Shown one piece after another: positions 32,725-41,408 of a DNA stretch of 64,000 nt. The position numbers and the translations under genes are program-made. Each line of letters begins with the position of its first letter. Within the stretch, counting starts at the first letter, position 1. The DNA comes from Bdellovibrio sp. ZAP7 (lineage in GTDB: Bacteria > Bdellovibrionota > Bdellovibrionia > Bdellovibrionales > Bdellovibrionaceae), in NCBI RefSeq assembly GCF_006874645.1, contig NZ_CP030082.1, positions 744,001 to 808,000 of the forward strand, given 5' to 3'. The notes beneath the pieces were generated by a model. That model did no database searches, was not told the DNA's origin, and saw only the letters and a program-made list of their open reading frames with translations.

Positions 32725-34224
32725 ATGTCAGATACAGCAATTAAACCAACACGTTCTGAAAACTACCCAGAGTGGTACCAACAAGTCATCACGGCAGCTG
32801 ATATGGCTGAAAATTCTCCGGTTCGTGGTTGCATGGTTATCAAGCCTTGGGGCTACGCTGTCTGGGAAAACATGCAAGCCGTTCTGGATCGCATGTTTAA
32901 AGATACGGGCCACGTGAACGCATACTTCCCATTGCTAATTCCACTAAGCTTCCTGGAAAAAGAAGCAGAACACGTTGAAGGCTTCGCAAAAGAATGCGCC
33001 GTCGTGACTCATCACCGTTTGAAAGGTGATGGCAATGGCAAGCTCGTTCCAGACGGCGAACTTGAAGAGCCACTTATTATCCGTCCAACTTCAGAAACAA
33101 TCATCGGCCATCAATTCGCAAAATGGGTTAAGTCTTACCGTGACCTTCCTGTTTTGATTAACCAATGGTGTAACGTGATGAGATGGGAAATGCGCACGCG
33201 TATGTTCCTAAGGACGGCAGAGTTTTTGTGGCAAGAAGGTCATACGGTTCACGCGACTGCAAAGGAAGCTCAAGAAGAGACTTTGCAGATGTTGGACTGT
33301 TATGCAGACTTCGCTGAAAACTACATGGCAATGCCTGTGATCAAAGGAATGAAAACTTCTGACGAGCGTTTCCCAGGTGCGGTTGATACTTACACTATCG
33401 AAGCTCTTATGCAGGATAAAAAAGCACTTCAGGCAGGAACGTCTCATTTCTTGGGTCAAAACTTCGCTAAAGCTTCCGGCATCAAATACCTAAGCGCTGA
33501 AGGTAAAGAAGAGACAGCATGGACAACATCATGGGGTGTTTCAACTCGCCTTATCGGTGGTTTGATCATGACTCATTCAGACGATAATGGTTTCGTAGTG
33601 CCGCCACGAATCGCTCCCTTGCACGTTGTGATCGTACCTATCTATCGTAACGACGCTGAAAAAGCGCAAGTTCTGGAATACGTGAACAGCCTGGCGAAAG
33701 AAGTTAAATCTCAAACTTTCAACGGTGGCTCAGTACGCGTGAAAGTCGACGACCGCGATATCCGTGGTGGCGATAAAGCATGGCAATACATCAAACAGGG
33801 TGTTCCAGTGCGTGTTGAAGTAGGTCCTCGTGACATGGCTAAAGGCGAAGTTTTCGTCGGCCGTCGTGACAAAGGCCCCAAAGAAAAATCCGGCCAAGCC
33901 CGTGATGCTTTCGTTCAAGGTATCAGTGCTTTGTTGCAAGAAATCCAAGACGGTTTGTTCGAAAGAGCGAAAGCTTTCCGTGACAGCAACATCAAAAAAA
34001 TCACTGATCTTAAAGAATTCGAAGCGTACTTTAAAGGCGAAGAAAACTCTGCCCCAGGTTTCGCATTGGTTCCATGGTGTGAAGAAGGCATCGGTCACGA
34101 TTTGTTAGCCCAATTAAAAGTAACTCCTCGTTGCGCTCCATTGAAACAAGAGCCCATCAGCGGAAACTGTATCTTCTCCGGTAAACCCGCAACCAAGTGG
34201 GTATTGTTCGCGAAATCTTACTAG
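32725..34224 (+). CDS. proS: Prolyl-tRNA synthetase (archaeal/eukaryotic-type)
   Basis: 499 residues; charges tRNA-Pro with proline. Class II core: motif 2 W-E-M-R-T-R-M-F-L-R-T-A-E-F-L-W-Q-E-G-H-T near 150 and motif 3 near 270 (T-S-W-G-V-S-T-R-L-I-G). It lacks the editing insertion of the E. coli type and has the C-terminal extra domain (V-P-W-C-E, R-C-A-P, G-N-C-I-F-S-G-K-P-A) ending in Tyr, typical of ProS type 3. Some zinc Cys of that domain are kept. A fold-back repeat follows 6 bases after the stop. Confidence 0.96.
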   Translation: MSDTAIKPTRSENYPEWYQQVITAADMAENSPVRGCMVIKPWGYAVWENMQAVLDRMFKDTGHVNAYFPLLIPLSFLEKEAEHVEGFAKECAVVTHHRLKGDGNGKLVPDGELEEPLIIRPTSETIIGHQFAKWVKSYRDLPVLINQWCNVMRWEMRTRMFLRTAEFLWQEGHTVHATAKEAQEETLQMLDCYADFAENYMAMPVIKGMKTSDERFPGAVDTYTIEALMQDKKALQAGTSHFLGQNFAKASGIKYLSAEGKEETAWTTSWGVSTRLIGGLIMTHSDDNGFVVPPRIAPLHVVIVPIYRNDAEKAQVLEYVNSLAKEVKSQTFNGGSVRVKVDDRDIRGGDKAWQYIKQGVPVRVEVGPRDMAKGEVFVGRRDKGPKEKSGQARDAFVQGISALLQEIQDGLFERAKAFRDSNIKKITDLKEFEAYFKGEENSAPGFALVPWCEEGIGHDLLAQLKVTPRCAPLKQEPISGNCIFSGKPATKWVLFAKSY

Positions 34225-34230
34225 TCCCAG

Positions 34231-34332
34231 AGGACGCCGGTATATTGGATTTCTCTGCGTTGCTTCGTTGTCGCTGTACTGTTAGTACAGCTTCCGCCTC
34301 GCGCCTTGATAAATCCAATCTTCCAGCGTCCT
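34231..34332 (+). repeat. Fold-back repeat family 1, copy 3
   Basis: 102 bp after proS. Arms AGGACGC (34231-34237) / GCGTCCT (34326-34332) and ATTGGATTT / AAATCCAAT. The core has TGCGTTGCTTCGTTGTCG, TGTAC-TGTTA-GTACA and CCGCCTCGCGCCTTGAT. The arms are unrelated to those of copies 1 and 2. Confidence 0.8.
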
Positions 34333-34363
34333 AGCTAGAAATTTTCGATTTGCGACGTTGGGA

Positions 34364-34403
34364 GGGCTCGGGGATGGGCTCGGGGAGGGGCTCGGGGAGG
34401 GGA
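34364..34403 (+). repeat. 12-bp G-rich tandem repeat
   Basis: Three units GGGCTCGGGGA(T/G) at 34364, 34376 and 34388, then GGGA. Several runs of three or four G at short spacing could form a G-quadruplex. It lies between proS and the L,D-transpeptidase gene. Confidence 0.8.
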
Positions 34404-34429
34404 TTTGAGGTGGGTTGAGCGGGATGTTG

Positions 34430-34524
34430 AATTCCCTCGGAAATGTAAAGCCCTTGGTCTGACAGAGTTGATTTCAAATTGCTTATGAATTTGTCGAACG
34501 GAGGGAATTTCTCTCCGTTTTTTT
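34430..34524 (+). terminator. Terminator with overlapping possible antiterminator stem
   Basis: Terminator: ACGGAG (34498-34503) / CTCCGT (34513-34518) and seven T. An alternative stem AATTCCCTC (34430-34438) / GAGGGAATT (34501-34509) would consume the terminator's 5' arm. A small hairpin CAAATT / AATTTG lies between. It may simply end proS mRNA, or be an attenuator if transcription starts upstream and reads to the 34603 gene. Confidence 0.6.
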
Positions 34525-34602
34525 ATTGTCTTTGACCGACGGGAAAACGGCGCAGATTCTTAAAACTAGGGATCTATAAGTGTCAATAACAGGAGGGTTT
34601 AT

Positions 34603-35367
34603 ATGAAAGCCTTAATCTTTACCTTGTTGTTGCTCGTTTCGGTATTTTCCTTAACTTCCTTCGCTGATAAAGAATTCTCTCTGACGACGTCGCCGGCAAC
34701 CGATACGCCGAATACTCCACCTGATAATGAAACCCTGCCCAACAATGAATCTTTAGATGATCTGATGACAACGGACGAGCTCGCCAATGAAATCGGCGCT
34801 CCTCGCACTGAAATGCGTGCTGCTGTGATCAATCCGGAAATCATCGCCGCTCAGGATGGCATAGATGTCTATCGCGAATACGCGATCGTTTTAAGAATCA
34901 ACAAAGCTCCGATCGGTCCATCTGCGCAGCAAATGCAAGTGATGGAAAACGGAATGCCAACGGCAACATATCTGGTGTCTACCGGCCGAGAACAATACGA
35001 AAAAGCGAAAAGCGGTCGCTGGTATTGGACGACTACTCCGGTTGGAACTTTTTCGCCCTATAAATTAGTGCGCGATCATTACTCCTACACCTGGAAAGCC
35101 CACATGGAGTATGCAATGTTCTTTAATGGGGGAGTCGCCGTTCATGCCACGACTCCAGATCACTACAAAGAACTCGGCAGACGCGCTTCTGGAGGATGCG
35201 TTCGTGTCCACAAAGACAACGCCATCATTCTTTGGAATAAAGTTTCATCTCAGCCCCAAAAGTTAGTGCCTTTATTCAACGAGAATGGCCGGGTTGCTCG
35301 TGACGTGAATGGAAATCCCATCCGTGTCATGGGTTGGAACACGCTCATTATCGTCGAAAATAAATGA
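34603..35367 (+). CDS. L,D-transpeptidase (YkuD family), secreted
   Basis: 254 residues with signal peptide M-K-A-L-I-F-T-L-L-L-L-V-S-V-F-S-L-T-S-F-A. A Thr/Pro/Asn-rich linker follows. The YkuD domain at 100-250 shows Y-L-V-S-T-G-R, T-P-V-G-T-F, H-A-T and the catalytic S-G-G-C-V-R with nucleophile Cys. Such enzymes make 3-3 peptidoglycan cross-links or attach proteins or D-amino acids in the periplasm. In predators, wall-modifying L,D-transpeptidases act on the prey wall; whether this one does is unknown. RBS AGGAGG. Confidence 0.92.
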   Translation: MKALIFTLLLLVSVFSLTSFADKEFSLTTSPATDTPNTPPDNETLPNNESLDDLMTTDELANEIGAPRTEMRAAVINPEIIAAQDGIDVYREYAIVLRINKAPIGPSAQQMQVMENGMPTATYLVSTGREQYEKAKSGRWYWTTTPVGTFSPYKLVRDHYSYTWKAHMEYAMFFNGGVAVHATTPDHYKELGRRASGGCVRVHKDNAIILWNKVSSQPQKLVPLFNENGRVARDVNGNPIRVMGWNTLIIVENK

Positions 35368-35411
35368 CCTGATTGCCAGTTTATGAGAGTGTGGAGCGCA
35401 GGAGTTATTCC

Positions 35412-36119
35412 ATGAATAAAAACCTGCGCGCCCATCCCATGAGAAATCCCTTAATCCTCGCTCTTGATGTCGACACCAGAGATCAAGCTTTGAAAATCGC
35501 CGATCAAATCGGGGATATCGTCGGGGGAATCAAACTCGGTCCACGTCTTTGCCTTCGGTACGGCATGGAGTTCGTGCAGGAGATGTCGCAAAGAGCTCCC
35601 ATCTTTTTGGATAATAAACACTTCGATATTCCCTCAACGATGGAAGCCGCTGTTCGCGCCAGCTTCGACGCGGGTGCCTCGTTAGTCACTGTTCACGCTC
35701 TGAGTGGTGCAGAGGCTTTGCAAAGAATGGCCAAGGCAGAGGCTGAACTTAGTAAAATTCGCCCGTTCCGCATTCTCGCTGTGACCATATTAACTTCCTG
35801 GGATCAGAGCTCATTGCCTCCGGTGATGAATCCTCAGCCGATTGCTCAGCACGTGACTGAATTGGCGAGTTTAGTTCAAAAATCAGGTCTGTCAGGGGTC
35901 GTTTGCTCGCCCCACGAGCTGGACCTTTTACAAAATCAGGGTCTCTATCTTGTCACGCCGGGAATTCGCTTTAGTATAAACGACTCTGGCGACCAAAAGC
36001 GAATCATGGGCCCCCAAGAAGCACTCGAAAAAGGCGCTTCCGCATTGGTGGTAGGTCGCCCCATTTTAGAAGCAAAAGATATTAAAGAAGCTGCGAATCA
36101 GTTTGTGATGGCGATGTAG
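35412..36119 (+). CDS. pyrF: Orotidine 5'-phosphate decarboxylase
   Basis: 235 residues from ATG at 35412, chosen for GGAG upstream. Last step of UMP synthesis. (L-A-L-D-V-D near the start), the catalytic D-N-K-H-F-D-I-P (Asp-Lys-Asp) near 65, and phosphate-binding P-G-I-R-F and A-S-A-L-V-V-G-R-P-I near the end. One base before the rlmB-like start, so co-translated with it. Confidence 0.95.
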   Translation: MNKNLRAHPMRNPLILALDVDTRDQALKIADQIGDIVGGIKLGPRLCLRYGMEFVQEMSQRAPIFLDNKHFDIPSTMEAAVRASFDAGASLVTVHALSGAEALQRMAKAEAELSKIRPFRILAVTILTSWDQSSLPPVMNPQPIAQHVTELASLVQKSGLSGVVCSPHELDLLQNQGLYLVTPGIRFSINDSGDQKRIMGPQEALEKGASALVVGRPILEAKDIKEAANQFVMAM

Positions 36120-36120
36120 T

Positions 36121-37026
36121 ATGAAGAAAAATAATTTCCGTTCCGGTGCAAAAAACAACTCTCAAAGATCTTCTCAGGGCTCATCTCGCCCGCAGGGATC
36201 TCGTCCCCCGCAAAGTCGCTCTCCAGGCGGTCGTCCTCAGCAAGGATCTCGCTCTGAAAATGCCATTCCCAGAGAGTGGAGAATCGTGGTGGGTAATCAC
36301 GCAATCAAAGAAGCTCTCTATATGCGCCCTAAAAAAGTTAAAGGCATGTGGTTGAAAAATGGCTGGGAGTCTTCTGTGGATTTGCGTGATCTAGAGGAGA
36401 TGGCTCGCAAGCACCACATCACTCCAGAAATTCGCCAAGAAGCTGTTATCGATAAATTTGGCTCGTCTCATCAGGGTGCAGCACTTTTTGTTGAAGGTGC
36501 GCCAGGGATGGACCTAGACCATTTGGGAAATCTGGAGACATCTATTGTTTTGATGTTGGACGGTATCGAAGATCCCCATAATTTGGGCGCGATTCTAAGA
36601 ACTTCCTGGTTAACCAATGTTAAAGGTGTATTAATTCCAGAGGATCGCGCGGTGGGTCTAACCCCTACGGTTCATAAAGTCGCCTGCGGCGGCGTCGAGC
36701 ATGTTGCCGTTGAATCCACGACGAACTTTAGTAAGTACGCGGAAACACTAAAAGAAAAAGGCTATTGGATTTATGGCCTAAGTCCTCGCGGAAAAAAATC
36801 TATATTTGAGCTCGATTTGCCAGAAAAAGTAATTTGGGCAATTGGGGCAGAAGATAAAGGTTTGAGAGTGACAACAGAGCGTCTGTGTGATGAATTAGTT
36901 TTCATTCCGCAAACGAGTGCATCAGCCTCTTATAATGCGTCTGTCGCGACAGCAATGGCTCTGACAGAAACACTAAGGCAGCACGCGCAGCGCGGAAAGT
37001 CTAAAAAATCGCAGTCTGACAGATAA
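36121..37026 (+). CDS. rlmB: SpoU-family rRNA/tRNA 2'-O-methyltransferase, RlmB-like
   Basis: 301 residues. The first 50 or so are a disordered Ser/Arg/Gln/Gly-rich tail, unusual for the family. Then a substrate-binding domain (G-N-H-A-I-K-E-A-L-Y) and the knotted SPOUT domain: E-D-P-H-N-L-G-A-I-L-R-T motif 1, P-E-D-R-A-V-G-L motif 2, and S-A-S-A-S-Y-N-A-S-V-A-T-A motif 3. Likely methylates 23S rRNA G2251; the exact target is inferred from the family. ATG start after pyrF. Confidence 0.85.
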   Translation: MKKNNFRSGAKNNSQRSSQGSSRPQGSRPPQSRSPGGRPQQGSRSENAIPREWRIVVGNHAIKEALYMRPKKVKGMWLKNGWESSVDLRDLEEMARKHHITPEIRQEAVIDKFGSSHQGAALFVEGAPGMDLDHLGNLETSIVLMLDGIEDPHNLGAILRTSWLTNVKGVLIPEDRAVGLTPTVHKVACGGVEHVAVESTTNFSKYAETLKEKGYWIYGLSPRGKKSIFELDLPEKVIWAIGAEDKGLRVTTERLCDELVFIPQTSASASYNASVATAMALTETLRQHAQRGKSKKSQSDR

Positions 37027-37032
37027 TTATCT

Positions 37033-37062
37033 TTGACGAATGTAGATTTTTTCCACTATAAC
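37033..37062 (+). promoter_or_regulatory. Sigma-70 promoter of the tRNA-tuf cluster
   Basis: TTGACG, 18-base spacer, TATAAC, about 20 bases before the first tRNA. Confidence 0.75.
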
Positions 37063-37083
37063 TCTTTCGGTTATCTCAGTGAT

Positions 37084-37159
37084 GCTGGTTTAGCTCAATT
37101 GGTAGAGCAGCTGATTTGTAATCAGCAGGTTGCGGGTTCGAGTCCCATAACCAGCTCCA
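37084..37159 (+). tRNA. tRNA-Thr (anticodon TGT)
   Basis: Acceptor GCTGGTT / AACCAGC with encoded CCA. Anticodon loop TTTGTAA with TGT at 37117-37119. First of four tRNAs before tuf, the same order (Thr, Tyr, Gly, Thr) as the E. coli tufB cluster. Confidence 0.96.
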
Positions 37160-37189
37160 AATTTCTCTGAGTAAGTATTTAAAAAAAAT

Positions 37190-37275
37190 GGGTAGGTGCC
37201 CGAGTGGCTAAAGGGGACGGACTGTAAATCCGTTAGCTTGCGCTTACGAAGGTTCGAATCCTTCCCTGCCCACCA
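37190..37275 (+). tRNA. tRNA-Tyr (anticodon GTA)
   Basis: 86 nt class II tRNA with long variable arm. Anticodon GTA at 37224-37226. Acceptor GGGTAGG / CCTGCCC (one G-T pair) and encoded CCA. Confidence 0.96.
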
Positions 37276-37320
37276 TTTTTTTAAATATTTTCTCGGTGAA
37301 ATTAGGGTTTCTGTTAATGG

Positions 37321-37397
37321 GCGGGAATAGCTCAATTGGCTAGAGTATCTGCCTTCCAAGCAGAGGGTTGCGGGTTCGAGACCCGTTTCCCGCTCCA
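37321..37397 (+). tRNA. tRNA-Gly (anticodon TCC)
   Basis: Acceptor GCGGGAA / TTCCCGC, anticodon loop CTTCCAA with TCC at 37355-37357, encoded CCA. Confidence 0.96.
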
Positions 37398-37407
37398 AAT
37401 TTCAGAC

Positions 37408-37482
37408 GCCCATGTAGCTCAGTGGTAGAGCACACCCTTGGTAAGGGTGAGGTCGTCGGTTCGGCTCCGATCATGGGCTCCA
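37408..37482 (+). tRNA. tRNA-Thr (anticodon GGT)
   Basis: Acceptor GCCCATG / CATGGGC, anticodon loop TTGGTAA with GGT at 37440-37442, encoded CCA. 75 bases before tuf. Confidence 0.96.
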
Positions 37483-37556
37483 CTTAGTTTTACACTTGAA
37501 TTTAAAAAATTTGGCTTTAAGTTAGATAAAAATAAAAAATCTCTGCAGGAGGACTA

Positions 37557-38747
37557 ATGTCTAAAGAGAAATTCACCCGTACGAAACCGCATGTTAACAT
37601 CGGTACAATCGGTCACGTCGACCATGGTAAAACAACTTTGACTGCTGCTATCACTACTACTCTTGCAGCGGCTGGTAAAGCTCAAGCGATGTCTTACGAC
37701 CAAATCGATAAGTCTCCAGAAGAGCGCGAGCGTGGTATCACTATCTCCACTACTCACGTTGAGTACGAAACTGAAAACCGCCACTACGCACACGTTGACT
37801 GCCCAGGACATGCTGACTACGTAAAAAACATGATCACTGGTGCTGCTCAAATGGACGGCGCGATCCTAGTAGTTTCTTCTGCTGACGGTCCTATGCCACA
37901 AACTCGTGAACACATCCTTTTGGGTCGCCAAGTTGGTATCCCAGCAATGGTTGTTTTCATGAACAAAGTTGACATGGTTGACGATAAAGAACTTCTTGAG
38001 CTTGTTGAGCTTGAAATCCGCGAACTTCTTTCTAAGTACGAATACCCAGGCGATGATATCCCTGTAGTAAAAGGTTCTGCTTTGAAAGCTTTGGAAGGTG
38101 ACCAATCTGAAATCGGTCGTCCATCTATCATGAAATTGATGGAAGCTTGCGACGCTTACATTCCACAACCAGCTCGTGCTACTGACAAAACTTTCTTGAT
38201 GCCAGTAGAGGACGTGTTCTCTATCTCTGGTCGTGGTACAGTTGTTACTGGCCGTGTTGAGCGTGGTATCGTTAAAGTTGGTGACGAGATCGAAATCATC
38301 GGTATCCGTCCAACTCAAAAAACTACAGTTACTGGTATCGAAATGTTCCGTAAACTTCTTGATGAAGGTCAAGCAGGGGACAACTGTGGTGTTCTTCTTC
38401 GTGGTACTAAAAAAGAAGACGTTGAACGTGGTCAAGTTTTGGCTAAACCAGGTTCAGTTAAACCTCACAAAAAATTCAAAGCAGAAGCGTACATCCTTAC
38501 TAAAGAAGAAGGCGGACGTCATACTCCATTCTTCAACGGTTACCGTCCACAGTTCTACTTCCGTACAACTGACGTAACTGGTGTTTGTACTTTGAAAGCT
38601 GGCACTGAAATGGTTATGCCAGGTGACCGCGTTGAATTGTCTGTTGAATTGATCGCTCCGATCGCAATGGAAAAAGAATTGCGTTTCGCGATCCGCGAAG
38701 GTGGCCGTACAGTTGGCGCCGGCGTTGTTATCGACATCCTTGAGTAG
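37557..38747 (+). CDS. tuf: Translation elongation factor Tu
   Basis: 396 residues; brings aminoacyl-tRNA to the ribosome as a GTP complex. G1 [10 protein letters not shown] near 19, switch I R-G-I-T-I-S, D-C-P-G-H near 80, N-K-V-D, and domains 2 and 3 intact. RBS AGGAGGAC. It sits in the same mRNA region as the four tRNAs upstream. Followed by two terminators. The residues around the kirromycin and tRNA sites look normal. Confidence 0.99.
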   Translation: MSKEKFTRTKPHVNIGTIGHVDHGKTTLTAAITTTLAAAGKAQAMSYDQIDKSPEERERGITISTTHVEYETENRHYAHVDCPGHADYVKNMITGAAQMDGAILVVSSADGPMPQTREHILLGRQVGIPAMVVFMNKVDMVDDKELLELVELEIRELLSKYEYPGDDIPVVKGSALKALEGDQSEIGRPSIMKLMEACDAYIPQPARATDKTFLMPVEDVFSISGRGTVVTGRVERGIVKVGDEIEIIGIRPTQKTTVTGIEMFRKLLDEGQAGDNCGVLLRGTKKEDVERGQVLAKPGSVKPHKKFKAEAYILTKEEGGRHTPFFNGYRPQFYFRTTDVTGVCTLKAGTEMVMPGDRVELSVELIAPIAMEKELRFAIREGGRTVGAGVVIDILE

Positions 38748-38777
38748 GATTAACGCAGCATAGGCTGAAATAAAAAT

Positions 38778-38820
38778 CACCCGGGGGACTCCTTGACAAA
38801 AGGGTCCCCCTCGGTGTTTC
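38778..38820 (+). terminator. tuf terminator 1
   Basis: CACCCGGGGGAC / GTCCCCCTCGGTG stem with a 14-base loop, then TTTCTT. Confidence 0.75.
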
Positions 38821-38845
38821 TTGGCAATGCTAAAAATGTTTCTGT

Positions 38846-38869
38846 AATCTCCCTTTTTGGGAGATTTTT
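38846..38869 (+). terminator. tuf terminator 2
   Basis: AATCTCCC-TTTTT-GGGAGATT then T. Its T-run is shared with the left arm of the following fold-back repeat. Confidence 0.8.
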
Positions 38870-38967
38870 AATGAGAATTTATCGATCACAAGACGCAAGG
38901 AGAAGGCCCTACACACAGGTAGGCCGACGACGAAGCAACGCAGGGAGCGGTAAATTATCATTAAAAA
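38865..38967 (-). repeat. Fold-back repeat family 1, copy 4 (inverted)
   Basis: 103 bp. Arms TTTTTAATGAGAATTTATCG (38865-38884) / CGGTAAATTATCATTAAAAA (38948-38967), three mismatches. The core reads on the minus strand: TGCGTTGCTTCGTCGTCG, CCTAC-CTGTGTG-TAGG, CTCCTTGCGTC. So this copy faces the other way relative to the upstream gene than copies 1-3, and its arms are AT-rich. Confidence 0.75.
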
Positions 38968-38975
38968 GATCGTGC

Positions 38976-39051
38976 AGGGGTGTAGCTCCAGCGGTAGAGC
39001 GAACGACTCCAAATCGTTAGGTCGTGGGTTCGAATCCCTCCGCCCCTGCCA
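38976..39051 (+). tRNA. tRNA-Trp (anticodon CCA)
   Basis: Acceptor AGGGGTG / CGCCCCT, anticodon loop CTCCAAA with CCA at 39009-39011, encoded CCA end. 36 bases before secE, the usual place. Confidence 0.97.
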
Positions 39052-39087
39052 ATTTCTACACAAATATTTCAACAGGAATGAGGTATC

Positions 39088-39465
39088 GTGGAAAAAACTA
39101 ACTCTAAGATTATGACTCTTAGTTTTGCAATTGCGGGTGCTTTGGTTGGATTGACCGTGCACTTCCTTATCAAAGCATTTTCGGGTGCTTTTGGTGTTGT
39201 TGCAAAATTGGCTGACAACGACTTGTTCAAACACGGTCTTCCGGTTGCAACAGGTATCGTTTTGTTTGCAGCACTTCAGTTCAACCCACGCGTACTAGCT
39301 TGGGGGGAAGAAGTAGTTTCTGAAATCCGTAAGGTTGTATGGCCTTCCCGCAAAGATACGACAGCAATGACTATCGTTTGCGTAGTAATGGTTCTTATCT
39401 CAAGCGTGATCATCAGCTCATTCGATTTGATTTCAGGCTTCTTTATCAACTTCCTAATGAAGTAA
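39088..39465 (+). CDS. secE: Preprotein translocase subunit SecE
   Basis: 125 residues, GTG start (weak AGG upstream). Three hydrophobic helices (about 9-32, 50-65, 95-120), like the long E. coli form; the conserved amphipathic R-K-V-V-W-P-S-R-K near 80 precedes the last helix. SecE clamps SecY in the inner membrane. It opens the secE-nusG-rplKA run. Confidence 0.95.
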   Translation: MEKTNSKIMTLSFAIAGALVGLTVHFLIKAFSGAFGVVAKLADNDLFKHGLPVATGIVLFAALQFNPRVLAWGEEVVSEIRKVVWPSRKDTTAMTIVCVVMVLISSVIISSFDLISGFFINFLMK

Positions 39466-39475
39466 GGATCGGACC

Positions 39476-40009
39476 ATGGACAAAAAGTGGTACATCGTAA
39501 ACGTTCAGACAAGTTGTGAAAATACGGCTAAAAAAGCCATCGAGGAAAAGATCAAAACTTCCAAGATGGAAGAAATGTTTGGCGAAATTCTGATCCCAGC
39601 TGAAAACGTTGTGGAGCTTGTAAAAGGCCAAAAACAAACTAAATCGCGTAAATTTTTCCCGGGTTATATCTTCGTTCAAATGTTTTTGAATGATGAGACT
39701 TGGCATTTGGTGAGAAATGCGTCAAAAGTAACAGGCTTTGTGGGTGGCACTAAAACTCGTCCCCCAGAAGTACCTGAAGCAGAGGTTTTCCGCGTAACTC
39801 AGCAAATGGCTGGCGTTGCAGAAAAACCTAAAATGAAGGTTAAGTTCTCTGTAGGTGAAAATGTGACTGTTGTTGACGGTCCATTTGCTAACTTCCAAGG
39901 AACTGTAGAAGAAATTAACGAGGACAAAGCTAAGCTTAAGGTTCTTGTGAGCATCTTCGGTAGACCAACTCCAGTTGAGTTGGACTACATTCAAGTAGAT
40001 AAAGCTTAA
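39476..40009 (+). CDS. nusG: Transcription termination/antitermination factor NusG
   Basis: 177 residues. NGN domain with [12 protein letters not shown] near the start and [10 protein letters not shown] near 60, and a C-terminal KOW domain ([17 protein letters not shown]). It binds RNA polymerase and links it to Rho or the ribosome. Ten bases after secE. Confidence 0.98.
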   Translation: MDKKWYIVNVQTSCENTAKKAIEEKIKTSKMEEMFGEILIPAENVVELVKGQKQTKSRKFFPGYIFVQMFLNDETWHLVRNASKVTGFVGGTKTRPPEVPEAEVFRVTQQMAGVAEKPKMKVKFSVGENVTVVDGPFANFQGTVEEINEDKAKLKVLVSIFGRPTPVELDYIQVDKA

Positions 40010-40013
40010 ATCT

Positions 40014-40036
40014 GAAGCCCGCATGGGGCGGACTTC
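40014..40036 (+). promoter_or_regulatory. Hairpin in the rplK leader
   Basis: GAAGCCCGC-ATGG-GGCGGACTTC, about 35 bases before rplK. The L11-L1 operon is usually autoregulated by L1 binding a leader structure; this could be that site, but the L1 sequence signature is not clear. Confidence 0.35.
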
Positions 40037-40070
40037 GGACTTTTAAATACACCTCTTGCAGGAGTGGGTC

Positions 40071-40493
40071 ATGGCAAAAAAAGTTACAGGAATGATCAAG
40101 CTGCAAATACCGGCAGGGAAAGCTAATCCAGCTCCTCCCGTTGGACCGGCACTTGGACAGCACGGGGTAAACATCATGGAATTCTGTAAGCAGTTCAACG
40201 CTCGTACACAAGCGTTGGGTGATAGCATCATCCCTATCATCATCACTGTTTATCAGGACAGATCGTTTACTTTCATCACAAAAACACCACCGGTGTCTTC
40301 TTTGATTAAAAAGGCGTTGAAATTGGAATCTGGTTCCAAAATGCCTCAAAAAGACAAAGTTGGTAAAATCAATAACGATCAAATCAAGCAAATCGCTACA
40401 ACGAAATTGCCTGACTTGAACTGCTTGAAAGTTGAATCAGCAATGGCACAAGTCGCTGGTACAGCTAAGAGCATGGGCATCGACATCGCGTAG
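40071..40493 (+). CDS. rplK: 50S ribosomal protein L11
   Basis: 140 residues from ATG at 40071 (GCAGGAG upstream; an earlier in-frame TTG overlaps that RBS). Typical [25 protein letters not shown]; the C-terminal domain binds the 23S GTPase centre with thiostrepton-site prolines kept. Confidence 0.98.
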   Translation: MAKKVTGMIKLQIPAGKANPAPPVGPALGQHGVNIMEFCKQFNARTQALGDSIIPIIITVYQDRSFTFITKTPPVSSLIKKALKLESGSKMPQKDKVGKINNDQIKQIATTKLPDLNCLKVESAMAQVAGTAKSMGIDIA

Positions 40494-40502
40494 GAGTGAA
40501 CA

Positions 40503-41210
40503 ATGGCAGGTAAAAAGTTCGCAGCAGCCTCTAAGAAGGTTGATTCTGCAAAAAAATACACTGTTGATGAAGCATTCAAACTAGTTGTTGAGTCCGCTCC
40601 AGCTAAATTTGATGAATCAATCGACGTAGCATTGCGTTTGGGTATCGACCCTAAGCAATCTGATCAACAAGTTCGTGGCGCAATCGCATTGCCTCACGGT
40701 TTGGGTAAAGAAGTAAAAGTAGTTGTTTTCGCAAAAGGTCCTAAAGAGACTGAAGCGAAAAACGCTGGCGCAGACTTTGTTGGCGCTGACGACCTTGTGG
40801 CTAAAATCCAAGGTGGCTGGTTGGATTTCGATAAATGTATCGCGACTCCAGACATGATGGCGACTGTTTCTAAAGTTGCTAAAATTCTAGGGCCTCGTGG
40901 TTTGATGCCGAATCCAAAAATCGGTACTGTAACTATGAACGTTGGCGAAGCCGTAACTGCCGAGAAAAAAGGTAAGTTGGATTTCCGCGTTGATAAAGCA
41001 GGTATCGTACATGCTGGTATCGGTAAGAAATCTATGGGCGATGCTAAACTTCGTGATAACTTCATGGTCCTTTTGGCCGCTCTAGTTAAAGCGAAACCAG
41101 CATCTTCTAAAGGTATCTATCTTCGCTCTATCTCCGTAGCATCTACTATGGGTCCTGGCGTGAAGATCGAGCCAAATGCAGCAGCAGCTGCAACTGGCGC
41201 TCTAGCTTAG
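40503..41210 (+). CDS. rplA: 50S ribosomal protein L1
   Basis: 235 residues; binds 23S helix 76-78 in the L1 stalk and usually represses its own operon. Signature G-P-R-G-L-M-P-N-P-K near 130. An Ala-rich C-terminal end. Nine bases after rplK. Confidence 0.98.
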   Translation: MAGKKFAAASKKVDSAKKYTVDEAFKLVVESAPAKFDESIDVALRLGIDPKQSDQQVRGAIALPHGLGKEVKVVVFAKGPKETEAKNAGADFVGADDLVAKIQGGWLDFDKCIATPDMMATVSKVAKILGPRGLMPNPKIGTVTMNVGEAVTAEKKGKLDFRVDKAGIVHAGIGKKSMGDAKLRDNFMVLLAALVKAKPASSKGIYLRSISVASTMGPGVKIEPNAAAAATGALA

Positions 41211-41218
41211 TTTAATTG

Positions 41219-41240
41219 CACTCCGGCTCGCGCCGGAGTG
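41219..41240 (+). terminator. Hairpin after rplA
   Basis: CACTCCGGC-TCGC-GCCGGAGTG, perfect 9-bp stem, but followed by GTTATTT rather than a full T-run; partial terminator or processing site between rplKA and rplJL. Confidence 0.55.
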
Positions 41241-41284
41241 GTTATTTGGGCTTCTAGATAAATTTGTTTCTAATATTTTAAGCG

Positions 41285-41402
41285 ATCAGAGACAGTAGGT
41301 TTCTTTTTTCAGATGTAATCCCACGACTGTGTGGGGCCTACCGAGATAAGACCCTGATTCGCACTCACCCCTTCGCAAGAAGGGAGTCTAATGAAAGGAG
41401 GC
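41285..41402 (+). promoter_or_regulatory. Ribosomal protein L10 leader
   Basis: The segment with GACAGTAGG, TGTAATCCCACGACTGTGTGGG and GCCTACCGAGA matches the L10(L12)4-binding leader of rplJL operons: GTAGG (41295) pairs with CCTAC (41337), with inner CCCAC / GTGGG. Excess L10-L12 complex binds it and lowers rplJL translation. Confidence 0.75.
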
Positions 41403-41408
41403 TCACTT

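Noticed and set aside
38793..39020. Open frame across tuf terminators and tRNA-Trp
   Set aside because: Covers a terminator, a fold-back and a tRNA; not a gene.
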